Shown here: positions 55,157-64,000 of the stretch, piece by piece
Numbering within the stretch: the stretch's first letter is position 1
Layout of the letters: every line of letters begins with the position of its first letter
Assembly (NCBI RefSeq): GCF_000372725.1
Contig: NW_005201792.1
Location: 532,933-596,932 of the forward strand
DNA from: Emiliania huxleyi CCMP1516
Taxonomy: Eukaryota > Haptophyta > Isochrysidales > Noelaerhabdaceae
Direction of reading: 5' to 3'
DNA length: 64,000 nucleotides
Position numbers and translations under genes: made by a program
Notes under the pieces: generated by a model
What the model saw: the letters and a program-made list of their open reading frames with translations, nothing else
Databases searched by the model: none
Told to the model about the DNA's origin: nothing

Positions 55157-56110
55157 ATGGATTCGTTCGGCCTTGTTCTCCTCCTCACGTCGGCCAGCGG
55201 TCTCACCGTCAAGCCCGCCCTCCTCCCACCACCGCGGTCAATCGCCACGCCTTCTGTGGCCACCAAAACTGCACCATTTGAAGCGGCTTATGGACTCCAT
55301 AAGCCGCGCATCAACGAACCGCGGATGGCTGGCACCGACTCTGACACCGCCTCGCGTGCTGGCGCCGCACTGCAGATGGCGATTTATGACGACGCTCGCC
55401 AGCGCTCAGCCAGAGCGCCACGCCGCTGGCCGGCCGCGAGCAAGTGGGTGCTGGCGTCGGCCGCCGCCGCCGCCCTGGTCCAATGCGATTTGGGCGGGCT
55501 GCTCGCGGCGTACAACTCGGCGCTACATGATTGGCCATTCTCCACCAAGGCTCTGAGCACTGGCATCACCTACGTCCTCAGCGACTTGACGGCGCAGGCT
55601 CTCGAGCGGCGGGCTGTCGCCAGCAGCAGCGGTGGCAGCCGGCAAGGCATCACCCTGTCGGCGGCGGGCAGCGAGAGCAAGCTCAGGGTCGGGCGTGCGC
55701 TGCGCTTTGGAGCGGTCGGCCTCCTCTGGGTGGGCCCGCTGCTCGCCGGATGGTTCCAGCTCATGGAGCACTTTGTGCCCGGCCGCTCTGCCGGCGCCGT
55801 CACCCGCAAGCTGATCCTCGACCAACTCGTGCAAGGACCCTTCATGATCGGCACCATGTACCTACTGACCGGCGTCTCGGGCGGGCTGGCGACCGGCCGG
55901 GGCTTTGGTCGATCCCTGCGGCAGGCTCGTCGCACGGCCGAGCAGCAGCTGGCGCCAACGTGGGTGCGGTCCGTCTTTGTGTGGGCGCCGGTGCAGGCGC
56001 TGCAGCAGTTGTTCGTCCCGCTGCAGCACCGCGTGCTCGTCGCGAATGGGGTGAGCTACTTCTGGGACACGTACCTCGCGAACAAAATGGGCGGTGAGGA
56101 CGAGAGCTGA
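55157..56110 (+). CDS. Mpv17/PMP22 family membrane protein
   Basis: A single exon. From the ATG at 55157 it encodes 317 aa; an in-frame ATG at 54938 would add 73 residues. The later start gives a signal-peptide-like beginning (MDSFGLVLLLTSASGL) and a Ser/Ala/Pro/Lys-rich segment, again plastid-type targeting; the longer form has no such start. Family features: LLAAYNSALHDWPFSTKALS, ITYVLSDLTAQ, RALRFGAVGLLWVGPLLAGW, LILDQLVQGPF, and the C-terminal signature VWAPVQALQQLFVPLQHRVL ending VSYFWDTYLA. The family forms channels or porins in peroxisomes, mitochondria or plastids. The C-terminal half is the conserved four-helix unit. Confidence 0.88.
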   Translation: MDSFGLVLLLTSASGLTVKPALLPPPRSIATPSVATKTAPFEAAYGLHKPRINEPRMAGTDSDTASRAGAALQMAIYDDARQRSARAPRRWPAASKWVLASAAAAALVQCDLGGLLAAYNSALHDWPFSTKALSTGITYVLSDLTAQALERRAVASSSGGSRQGITLSAAGSESKLRVGRALRFGAVGLLWVGPLLAGWFQLMEHFVPGRSAGAVTRKLILDQLVQGPFMIGTMYLLTGVSGGLATGRGFGRSLRQARRTAEQQLAPTWVRSVFVWAPVQALQQLFVPLQHRVLVANGVSYFWDTYLANKMGGEDES

Positions 56111-56743
56111 TGCCCTGCTGAGTTCCGTGAGCCATGTTCCGTGCAAGCACGCCCACTAGCGAAACCGAGGGAGCCGTGGTACGTGTGTGCACAATCCCTG
56201 TGACAGTATGTGCATGTACGTGCATCAAAGTCACACGTGTTATCTTTTCTTCTGTTGTCTAATCTTGTGTTCACATGCAACTCTTAACCGACGCTCCCGC
56301 ACCGCGCCGGGTGCACACTTGGGGACACTTACATGTGCATGCACATGTGCCAATTTGGTGCACACTTGGGGACACGCGGGAGTGGGAGTGCGAGCGTGGA
56401 GGCGGGGGGGGGCAGGCGCAGGGCGCGGCGCGGCGGCCCCGCACTGTGCGCACTGCGCACACCCGACCGCAACGCGCAACGGTAAACTCCATCGTCCATG
56501 CGCCGGTAATGGTAAACCATGCGGTAAACCTAAACGCGCGCGTACACACACAAGACACAGCACACACAACGTCTCATCAACAGGTTGGCGCAGACCTCGC
56601 TCTGAGAGCTGTGCCTGCTTTCGCCGAAACCGCTTCATTCGCTTGTGTGACTGTGTGCGGCCCCGCGCTGTGCATGGCCCACCGCGCCGGTGTGACCTAC
56701 GGCAGACCGCTGTCTCCGCCATGCTCGGAGCTGCTCGCCCGCT
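56111..56743. other. 3' flank of the GST-MsrA gene; no gene seen
   Basis: Convergent gap. On the minus strand this is the 3' UTR of the GST-MsrA gene, where a SECIS element would be expected. ATGA words occur near 56640 and 56580 but I could not fold a convincing SECIS by eye. CACACTTGGGGACAC occurs twice (about 56310 and 56360). Confidence 0.5.
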
Positions 56744-58327
56744 CTAGAGCCCCCAAGCCGTCCCTGGACCGCCCAGATCGCCCCAGCCGTCGTCATCGGC
56801 CGCGGCACTCCACGAGGGGAACGACTTGTCCTCCGCCAGAAAGTGCTGGTGGTACTCCTCCGCATCGTGCCTAGGGACACGCGTCGGGACGCGTGATCGA
56901 CGACTCGAGACGAGCGGTAGCTGCACGCTCCTCGCGCCACGCGCTCGGGGGCAAGACAGGAACCAGCCCTTCCTTGCCCGCCTCCGCGAGCGCCGTCCGC
57001 GCTGCCGCCGCCTGCGCGCCGGTGTGTGCCCAGACGGCGACCCGCGTCTGCCGCCGCCGGAGGAGGTGGAGCGCGGAGTCGGCGGGGAGGGCGCGCACGC
57101 GCTGCACGCGTGGGTCGGATGCGAAGCGGCGAACCAGCTCGCCGTAGGAGACGACCTGCCCACACAAGCAGGCGTGAGTTGACCTGCACCGCGGCGCGGA
57201 GGCCTGCGCCGCCGCTCGAGGCCGACGGGTCGAAGTCGAGACGGAGCGCCTAGTGCCCGTGGCAACGCCCGCGACTCAGCCGCCGGCCCAGACTCGCGCG
57301 GAGGCGGAGGGGCGAGCGGCCTCGGTGTGCGTGTTCGCGCGGGCGCAGACGCTCTCGTACGACGGTGGCGCCCCGGACGGGTCCCCGTCGCCGTCGCCGC
57401 CCGTGTAGCCGACGCGGGAGCGCAGGACGCCTGGTGGACGAGAGAAGGGGCGCGAGCGTCACGGGCTGGCGCACGGCGGGCAGGTCAGCGAGGCGCCTCA
57501 CCCGGGATCGAGTCGTACTCGGACTGCGGCAGGTGGAATCAGCCGAGGCCAAAGGTGGCCGTCTCTGTGCGGGTATGCTCCTCCCCGCGTGCGCCAGGAG
57601 AGACGTGCGACACATAGTAAAGCCTCGCAGCGCGCGCCATCTCCGCCTCGCCGGCGCTCGTCGCCTGCACTGAGGGTCGCGCGGCGACCGCCTCCATCCA
57701 CGAGGCCGTCCTCGCAAGCCCCTGCTGACGGCAGAGCTTGAGCAGGTCAATGTTGCGCCAGTACGGTAGCATGAGCAGCATCCGCTCGACCCACGGAGCG
57801 GCGACGCACTCGGCCAGCGAGAACGCCCCTCCGAGCAGGAAGGGCGCCGCGCCAGTGGACGCCTCGCGTCAGCCTCCTCGCGCCATCGTGCGCTCCCACA
57901 GAGATGCCTCCACCGCACGTAGCGTCTCCAGGAGGCCGGCGACGGCAGTGCGGACCTGCGCCTCGGACTCGGCCTTGAGCACCGTGTAATAAGCCGGCTC
58001 GACCTGGCTTGTCCACACACCCACGAAGGCGTCGATGGCAGCCGTCTCGGCGCTCGGAAGCAAGTTTGTGTGCCGAGTGCGGAACTCTGTCGCCACGCGC
58101 CTCGCGACGACCGCTGACTCCGTCACCACCTCCCCGTCATCCATCACGAGGAGAGGCACGAGGCCGGTTGGCGACAGCCTCAGGAACTCCGGCGGTTTCT
58201 TCTCGAGGTCGATCAGCGTGTGCTCAAAGCGTGTTTTTGTCTCGAGCAGCGCAACCCAAGGGCGCTGCGCAAAGGGTCACACACCCGAGTTGAAGAGGCG
58301 AAGCCCGAATGGTGCGAGGGCGAGCAT
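56744..58327 (-). CDS. GST-omega / MsrA fusion, probable selenoprotein with three in-frame TGA
   Basis: Exons 58327-57502, 57430-57322 (or 57321), 57249-57223, 57155-56929 and 56870-56744; phases add up to 438 codons ending in TAG. The first part is an omega-type glutathione transferase: GLRLFNSGV-TGA-PFAQRPWVALLE, so TGA (58277-58279, codon 17) replaces the catalytic Cys of CPFAQR; then LSPTGLVPLLV, VVTESAVVARRV (GSH-binding ES), and FLLGGAFSLAECVAAPWVER. The second part is peptide-methionine sulfoxide reductase A: TATFGLG-TGA-FHLPQSEYDSIPG, with TGA (57539-57541, codon 263) at the catalytic Cys of GCFW, then VLRSRVGYTGG, PPSYESVCARANTHTEALRL, DPSVVSYGELVRRF and HDAEEYHQHFL. A third TGA (57869-57871) lies in a loop. 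No TAA/TAG interrupts the frame. TGA is a normal stop in neighbouring genes. The usual W and E after the MsrA active site are H and Q, so decay remains possible. Confidence 0.82.
57539..57541 (-). other. In-frame TGA at the MsrA catalytic position (candidate Sec)
   Basis: Upstream reading TATFGLG and downstream FHLPQSEYDSIPG align residue for residue with the A.FG.GCFW....F....GV block of MsrA, placing TGA on the nucleophilic Cys. Confidence 0.8.
57869..57871 (-). other. In-frame TGA in a GST loop (Sec or nonsense)
   Basis: It sits between LWERTMARGG and REASTGAAPFLLGG, where family members have a variable loop. It could be a third selenocysteine, or a CGA-to-TGA change. No intron with sensible ends removes it. 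Confidence 0.6.
58277..58279 (-). other. In-frame TGA at the GST-omega catalytic position (candidate Sec)
   Basis: The frame LRLFNSGV-TGA-PFAQRPW matches the RFCPFAxR active-site block of omega GSTs, with TGA at the catalytic Cys. Confidence 0.8.
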
Positions 58328-58369
58328 GACTCCGCCGAGCTGAAAGCCCAACTGGGCGTCCCTCGCGGC

Positions 58370-58520
58370 TGCTCCAAAAAACAAAACCGGGAGGGTTGGG
58401 AGCGAGGGGGCGAAAGCCCAGCCCTCTCCGCGCGGCGATGCGCCCTCCCCCCTCGCTTTTGCAAAATCCTGCAAAGGTGGGGACGTGTCTGTCCTCGACC
58501 TAGCCCTAGCTTGGGATGTC
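58370..58520 (+). repeat. Dispersed repeat family, diverged copy D
   Basis: CAAAAAACAAAACCGGGAGG followed by TTGGGAGCGAGGG, and further TTTTGCAAAATCCTG with GGGACGTGT and CCTCGACCTAGCCCTA, match the copy at 43770-43860. It lies directly upstream of the GST-MsrA start. Confidence 0.6.
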
Positions 58521-58917
58521 CGTTGTATTTATTTATTTATCGAGGGGGCGAAAGTGTTCAGTGCGGTAGATGGTAAGCTCGAGGCGCGTGAGCCGGACCT
58601 GTGAGCCGGACCACCCCCTCTTGTTCCCTGCGTTGTTGAGCCAGGACTCAACATACTCGGGCTTGCTCATCCCAAACTGTCACTCCCCTTTCTCCCGGCC
58701 GGGGTGGGGCGCGCGCGGGGGCGGCGGGTGTGCGGCGGGTGTGCGGGATGTCTGTGGGCCCGAGAGCGATTGCCGTGTCCGCCTTGCGTTTGTTTCAAAC
58801 ATCGAAGGCTAAGCTCAAAAAGAAATAAAAAAAGGCAAATATTATATATGTCGCGCTCCGCATGCCGCCGCTTGTTGACAGCGCGCTGGGCGGCGAAGTC
58901 TCAGAGAACGTCCTCTA
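58521..58917. other. Intergenic, no gene seen
   Basis: Divergent gap between GST-MsrA and the ankyrin gene; AT-rich near 58815-58850. Confidence 0.5.
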
Positions 58918-60938
58918 GGCGGCTGCGGACGGCCGCGTGGGACCGGTGCGATTGTGGCTGAATGACGGCGGGAAGGCGGACACGCTCTTCCACGCTGAGT
59001 CTCAGTGCGGCCAGACTCCATGCACCCTGCTGATGCTCTCCGCGCAGGCCGGGCACGTGCAGATGGTCGAGCTCCTCCTGAAGCGTGGCGCACACATCAA
59101 CCTGCAAACCAGTTGCGGGTCCACTGCGCTCAACACTGCCGCCGCCTGCTACGGCAACGAGCGAATGGTGGAGATGCTGCTGCTGCACGGAGCGGAGATA
59201 AACCCGCAGGACTCCGCCGTTTGGTCGGCGCTGGCAGTGGCTGCCCAGGGTGGACAAGAGCGGGTTGTCGACCTGCTGCTGCGGCGTGGCGCAGAGATCG
59301 ACATGCAAGACAAGAACGGTGGCACCGCGCTGATGCTCGCCGCCTTCGGCCATCCCGCCGTCGTTCTCCGCCTGCTGCGGGCGGGCGCAGACATGACGTT
59401 GCGCGATGCGGAGGGCAAGACGGCGCTGCAGTGGGCCAAGGAGGAGGGCCACGCCGAGTGCGTCGAGGCCTTCAGGACGCATCTCGGGGAGGTGGCAGCG
59501 GTCCGGAAAAAAGGCGCCGTCAGCCGAAGCAGGCGGCGCAGGTGAGGCGGTGGGTGCGAGTGCCGCGGCCTCTGCTTCGAGCGGCGAGGGAGGCGCGGAG
59601 GTCGAGCCGAGCGGCGGCGGGGCGGTGCCAGAGGAGGTTGAGCTGGCGGCTCGGCGAGGCGATGAGGAGGCGGTGCTGGCGTGGCTCGACGGCGGCGGGC
59701 GGGTCAACGCGACGTTCGAGTACGTCTTTTCGGAAGGGCCTGTGAGCGGCATGACGCTACTGATGCTCGCAATGACCTACGGCCACGCGGGGCTGGCTGA
59801 GGCGCTTCTGCGGCGCGGTGCAGATGTCTCGTTGCAGAACAGCAGAGGTGGCGCCGCGCTGGGTCTCGCCGCCGCGAACGGCCGCAAGAAGCTGGTCGAG
59901 CTGGCATTGCAGCACGGCGCGGAGGTGAATCAGCAAAACAATTCCTGCATCACTGCGTTGATGGACGCCGCCTACAAAGGCCACGAGCGGATTGTCGACT
60001 CGCTGATCCGGCACGGCGCGGCGATCGACCTGCAGGCCAACAACAGCGACACCGCACTGATTCGGGCCGCTTTCAACGGCCACCCCGCCGCCCTCCTCCG
60101 CTTGCTGCGGGCGGGTGCAGACATGACGCTGTGCACTACGGATGGCACGACCGCGCTGCAATGGGCCAAGAAGCAGGGCCACACTGAGTGCGTGCGCGCC
60201 CTCGCGGAGCATGCGGCGGCCGAGAAGGCGGCCGAGAAGGCGGCGGCGGAGGCGGCGTGGGCCGCGGGAGCGGCGGAGAGGGCGGCGCAGAGGGCAGCGG
60301 AGGAGAAGGAGGCGGCGCGGCACGCCGAGGAGCTGCTGGCGGAGGTCGAGGCGGAGAAGCGCGCCAAGGGCAAGAAAGGCAAGAAGAAGAAGAAGAAGGG
60401 CGGCAGGCCGGGCGGGGCGGGGCCGTCGCAGGAGCCCGAGGAGGGTGCCGAGGGGCCGTCGCAGGCAGACGCAGCGGAGGCGGCGAAGAAGGCCGAGGAG
60501 GCGAGGCTTCTCCTGCTTCTCGAGACGCTCACCGAGGAGAGGATGCGGCTTGGCATCACGCCGGAGAGCCAGGCGGCGGCGGCGGCCGAGGTGGCCGAGG
60601 TGGCACGCTTGGACGCGGAGGCGGACGAGGCGGAGGAGGAGGCGGAGGCGGAGCAGGAGGCCGAGGCGGCGGCCGAGGCGGCGGAGGCGGATGCCGAGGC
60701 GGCGCAGGCGGAGGCCAGGGCGGCGAGGGACGAGGTCGTGGCGGCGCTGGAGAAGGCCAGGGTAGCGCTGGAGGAGGCCAAGGCGAAGCTGAGCGGGGCC
60801 GAGTCGGCTGTTGAGGGGGGCGAGACGGCGCTCGAGGAGGCGAGGGCCGCCACAAAGATGAGGCGTGCTGCTGCAGCCGCTGCGATGGCCAGGGCAGCCG
60901 CCGCCAGGATGGCAGCGGAGGCGGCCCAGCGCTCATAG
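58918..60938 (+). CDS. Ankyrin-repeat protein(s), two arrays in shifted frames
   Basis: The first array (58918-59545) reads AAADGRVGPVRLWLNDGGKA after a CCTCTAG acceptor-like word and has five ankyrin units (for example LLMLSAQAGHVQMVELLLKRG, ending TALQWAKEEGHAECVEAF). The second array (frame of 59406-60938, coding from about 59530) starts EEVELAARRGDEEAVLAWLD and repeats the same plan, ending TALQWAKKQGHTECVRAL. It then continues into a long Ala/Glu-rich coiled coil with a Lys-rich patch (GKKGKKKKKKGG) to the stop at 60938. The two arrays are paralogous. They differ by one frame, and a run of six A (59508-59513) lies at the junction. Either a frameshift, a sequencing error, or two adjacent genes. 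No catalytic domain. Probably scaffolds. Confidence 0.78.
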
Positions 60939-61408
60939 CGCGAGCTGCTCAGAAAGAATCGCGTGGCCACCATCCTGCGGACTGCTCTCCCGGATGGGTG
61001 GAGCTTGGGAGCTTCCGTCGAGGACGCGCTCGCCGGAGGGTCATCATGCACTGAGATGTGTGCTTGGGTGACTGTTGTCGTTGTTCGCTTGAGCCGGGGA
61101 GGTCTGAGCGGGGGCGGGGCGGGCGCGGGGGGGGCGGGGGGGGTGCTCGAACGGCTTGCCTCGGGGAGAGTTCGCCGCCCGCGGCACCCCCGCGGCGGGC
61201 GGGCGGGGAACGTGGGGGACACCTTTGGAGCGGGTGTGCGGGTCCGGAGACCGGCGCACAGAGGACACCGCCAAGGGGAGCTTTCGTGACGAGTTTTAGA
61301 GTTTCTCTATTAGAGATTACACACACAAAGAATAAATACAATAAGAGACCAGATCTAACACGCAGCGGTCAACGCTGGGCAACGTAAGTGACGGGACCGT
61401 TCACAAGA
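60939..61408. other. Intergenic, no gene seen
   Basis: Convergent gap, G-rich at 61110-61145. Confidence 0.6.
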
Positions 61409-62701
61409 TCATGAAAGAGATCCCCTCCTGGACCCGGCGCCGGCCGCACGAGATGGAACACGTCTCGTAAGCCGGGCCGCGTAAGCCGCGCGCTCTTGCT
61501 CGCCTGTGTTGACTGCATGCGCATCCGCAGCTGCCGTCGAAGCGTTTGGGAGTGAGCAATTTCTGCCACACGTCATCTGGCACCCGCCCTGGTACACCTT
61601 CCTCCAGCACGCTCGCCTCCGCCGCGCGAGCGTGCACCGCACGGACCCGAGGCGATCTACGAGCGGCATGCCGGGTGGGATGCAAGGCACGCGCACCGCC
61701 TTGACGCGGGATCTCAGCGGCGCCACAATTTGCGGTGAGGGGTGCAGTGCCGCGCACTGCAGCACAGCCTCGCGCTTGCTCGCCTCCATGCCCAAGCAAC
61801 CCATCGCGAAGGCCTTTGCGACTCGCTCCAGCGCGTCCCGCTTCTCGAGGAAGTTTCCGGCGGCTGACACGTGCACCGCCACCTTGTCGCACACCGTGCA
61901 CATCCTCAAGCCGGACCTCCTGCAGTAGTGCATGACGGAGCGACTGTCGCCTTGGATGTAGGCTGGGTTCACGAACGTCGCCCGCAACGTGCGGATTGCG
62001 TCGCTAAAGACGACTTGCTCGAACTTGCGCATCGTGTCGCGGCCGTCAGAGGACACCATGCCACGCACGAGCCGTTCAAACATTTCACGGGTTCGTTGGG
62101 TTGGGCGGGCGTGATAGATTCCACCGTTATAGGTGTTCCCCCTGCAGGTTGACTGCACACACGATCGATTGAAGCTGGTGCCCCGAAAGTCGGTCCACGC
62201 AGTAACCTGCATGTCATCCTCCCCATACCGTCGCTTGTAAACCTTGGCCGGATCCGAAAGGAACAGGACGTCGGCATCCGCCAGAGTGGTGGCAATCCCT
62301 AGACCCAGCGCATGGCTGACCAGCTCAACCCTCCGCCAGCATATCCGCAGGTAGAGCTTGTGCCTGACACCGCGATCGTGGTAGCCCGTCTCAACAGAGG
62401 TGAAGTTGCCAGCGCCCTGCGCCAAGAGCGCGCGGTCAAGGAGGTGCTCGTCCCTCACGCAGTTCTGCAGCTGCTCGTGGCGACACTTGTCGTACGATGC
62501 ATCATCCCAGCAAATGACGACCAAGCGTCCCAGGAGCTGCTGCAGGCCCATGGCACGTGCGTGGCAGATCTGGCCCACCTCCCACAGCGGCAGGATCGCT
62601 GCGTTGAGGAATGTGAGGATGATGCCGTCGTCAGCCGCGATGTTCGCCTGCTTCATGGTCCGCGTGACGGCCGGCGCAATCGCCGTTCGGCTTGCCGCCA
62701 T
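61409..62701 (-). CDS. Nucleotide-diphospho-sugar transferase (GT77 type)
   Basis: A single exon. From the ATG at 62701 it is 430 aa; the frame is open to 62806 but without an earlier ATG. Blocks: FLNAAILPLWEVGQICHARA, LVVICWDDASYDKC, YLRICWRRVELVSHALGLG, then the metal-binding DADVLFLSDPAKVY, RGNTYNGGIYHARPTQRTRE, FEQVVFSDAIR and FVNPAYIQGDSRSVMHYC. This matches the nucleotide-diphospho-sugar transferase domain (PF03407) of Golgi GT77 enzymes that build cell-wall or protein glycans. The DxD is intact. No N-terminal membrane anchor is seen; an upstream exon is possible (GTGTCAG at about 62765). The Cys/Arg-rich C-terminus is unusual. Confidence 0.84.
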   Translation of the reverse strand: MAASRTAIAPAVTRTMKQANIAADDGIILTFLNAAILPLWEVGQICHARAMGLQQLLGRLVVICWDDASYDKCRHEQLQNCVRDEHLLDRALLAQGAGNFTSVETGYHDRGVRHKLYLRICWRRVELVSHALGLGIATTLADADVLFLSDPAKVYKRRYGEDDMQVTAWTDFRGTSFNRSCVQSTCRGNTYNGGIYHARPTQRTREMFERLVRGMVSSDGRDTMRKFEQVVFSDAIRTLRATFVNPAYIQGDSRSVMHYCRRSGLRMCTVCDKVAVHVSAAGNFLEKRDALERVAKAFAMGCLGMEASKREAVLQCAALHPSPQIVAPLRSRVKAVRVPCIPPGMPLVDRLGSVRCTLARRRRACWRKVYQGGCQMTCGRNCSLPNASTAAADAHAVNTGEQERAAYAARLTRRVPSRAAGAGSRRGSLS

Positions 62702-63240
62702 CGCCACTCCGGTCTCCGCCCGCGAAGCAAACTTTCGCCTCTCATTCGACGCTGAACTGACTATCTGACACCCCCCCTTTCCCCCGCTTACCCCGCTGGG
62801 CCGCAAGCCCGGCCTCCGCGCCCTGGAATGCTTTACGGCGACGTTATATAGACTGTACTAGTGTGGGACCTGCCGCGTTACCCGCCTCTGTTGTTCGGGC
62901 AGTGAGAGACGCAGGATCTGCACGCGAAGTGGGCTCCACTCCGCATTTGCATTTTGGTTTTGGGTGTCGGAGATCATCCATCGCAAGCATTGCTAAAAAT
63001 CTCTCTCTCGCAAGCACTCATCAGTCAGCTCGGAGCCGCACGCGATGCTGCGGGCGCCGTTGGCTCCGTGCCTAAGGCAGATAGATTAGGGTGTGAGCTG
63101 CGGCAGCCAGTCGGAGGCCGCGATGGATGGCCCAGGGCCGGCGGCGGTGAAGGCGTCCGTCGATGAAGGGATGTCGTCGAGGGAGCCATCGTCCTCCGCG
63201 GCTGGTGCACCAGTCCAGTTGTCGGAGTTCGAGATCGCAG
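62702..63240. other. Region without a convincing gene
   Basis: May hold the 5' end of the GT77-type gene and the 3' part of the EF-hand-like exon fragment further right. Confidence 0.45.
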
Positions 63241-63385
63241 TCGCCCGTTGACGAACTCACGGAATGTGAGCGACTTGGTGCACGCTGGGTCGAGCATCAT
63301 GACCCGCATCTCATCCTGGGCGAGGAAGTCGCCCAGGGACCAGCTGTTGGCGTCGCCGTTTTGATCGAGCTGCATCCAAAAGGTG
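63241..63385 (-). CDS. EF-hand-like exon fragment
   Basis: The minus strand reads FWMQLDQNGDANSWSLGDFL, then DEMRVMMLDPACTKSLTFRE and FVNG. Two loops resemble a degenerate EF-hand pair (DQNGDANSWSLG; DPACTKSLTFRE). A GG|GCGACT junction after FVNG fits the common GC donor of this window. Upstream and downstream exons were not found. Confidence 0.35.
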
Positions 63386-63867
63386 CATGGTTTCGTAGTC
63401 AAGCGTAAACGCCCAGGAGTTGGTGCCTGGGTGACTTGCTGATGAGAGCGCCTTCCAGGCGGGCAGTCGTGCCCCTCACCTACGGTCATACGGCGGCGTC
63501 AGAGGGGGGGAAGGGGCGCGAAGCGTGAACATGGAGGCAAGCAGGTGGTGGGCACCTGGCCAAGGCCGGCGACCTCAAAGTTGTCGTGATATCGCTGAGC
63601 GTGAGAGGGACCGGATCGGCAGCAGCACGGGAGGAGTCAGCGGCCGGAGAGGCCGGAGAGCCATCCGACGGAGGCCGGTCGTGCATCGGCGCGTCGGCCG
63701 TAGGGGCCGTAGGGGCGGCATCCGTCGCTGCGGGTCGCTGCGGGCCGACGATTGTGGACTGATCGATCGTCGGCGGGCGGATTTCGGCTGGGACGTTCTA
63801 CGGTTAAACCAAGAGCGTCGGCGCCGACACGAGAGACTTATAAGGGTAGATGTGTTCGACTATGGAC

Positions 63868-64000
63868 ACTATATCGACCGGCCGCGAGAGCTGGACGAGG
63901 GCGCGCCGCCGACGCCCAGCTCCACGCTGCGCGAGTTGGAGGTGTCTTCGAGCTCGCCGTAGTAGGCGTCCAGCCAGCGGGCCGGCTCATTCTGCTGGCC
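63868..64000 (-). CDS. Possible 3' end of a gene running off the window
   Basis: The minus strand frame GQQNEPARWLDAYYGELEDT followed by a Gly/Ser/Arg-rich end stops at about 63868. It has no start inside the window. Weak support. Confidence 0.25.

Noticed and set aside
56744-58327. Genome-wide reassignment of TGA
   Set aside because: Kinesin, CLP1, RavA-like and CLPTM1 models all end in TGA at the expected C-terminus, so TGA normally means stop here.

Overview
The window is GC-rich nuclear DNA of a unicellular eukaryote, most likely a microalga with a secondary plastid. I favour a haptophyte-like alga but cannot exclude a dinoflagellate or ochrophyte. The basis is: short introns (about 55-260 bp) in most genes; protein-coding families such as Polycomb EED, CLPTM1, kinesin, longin-SNARE, CLP1 and a calflagin-like EF-hand protein; a signal-peptide-plus-transit-type N-terminus on a bacterial-type ATPase; many microsatellites and G-tracts; and a Ty1/copia retrotransposon. 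Most introns I could resolve by homology and reading frame use a GC donor (about 31 of 43 by my hand count, with 11 GT and 1 GA), and nearly all acceptors are AG followed by G.

Layout. 1-8.4 kb: a large foldback inverted repeat, a GCGCCGGC array, and a complete but internally deleted copia element with two 575-bp LTRs and a TAAAA target duplication, then a small membrane-type ORF. 8.4-12.4 kb: mostly non-coding, with microsatellites, a dispersed repeat and possibly one small secreted protein. 12.4-23 kb: kinesin (+), a 371-bp MITE, a CacyBP/CS-domain protein (+), CLPTM1 (-), an M20 metallopeptidase (+). 23-26.5 kb: low-complexity DNA without convincing genes. 26.5-35.4 kb: a 68-aa protein (-), VAMP7-like SNARE (-) and CLP1 (+) diverging from a 126-bp gap, an EF-hand protein (-), a small hydrophobic protein (-). 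36-42.3 kb: a two-repeat Myb protein (+) and the PRC2 subunit EED (-). 42.7-44.8 kb: a TIR element and a decayed GT31 galactosyltransferase. 45-53.5 kb: a pentameric ligand-gated channel-like protein (-), then adjacent ViaA-like and RavA-like genes (+). 55-63 kb: Mpv17/PMP22 protein (+), a GST-omega/MsrA fusion with three in-frame TGA codons (-), ankyrin proteins (+) and a GT77-type sugar transferase (-).

Most notable points. (1) The GST-omega/MsrA fusion (56744-58327) has in-frame TGA exactly at the catalytic cysteine position of both domains and ends in TAG, which strongly suggests a multi-selenocysteine protein. (2) A neighbouring eukaryotic ViaA-RavA pair, known from bacteria as an operon. 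(3) Several introns whose 5' end is a near copy of the first 14-24 bases of the downstream exon, a footprint of recent intron gain by duplication or by an introner-like insertion.

All gene models come from reading the DNA, matching family motifs from memory and requiring exon phases to add up. No alignment or database search was run.
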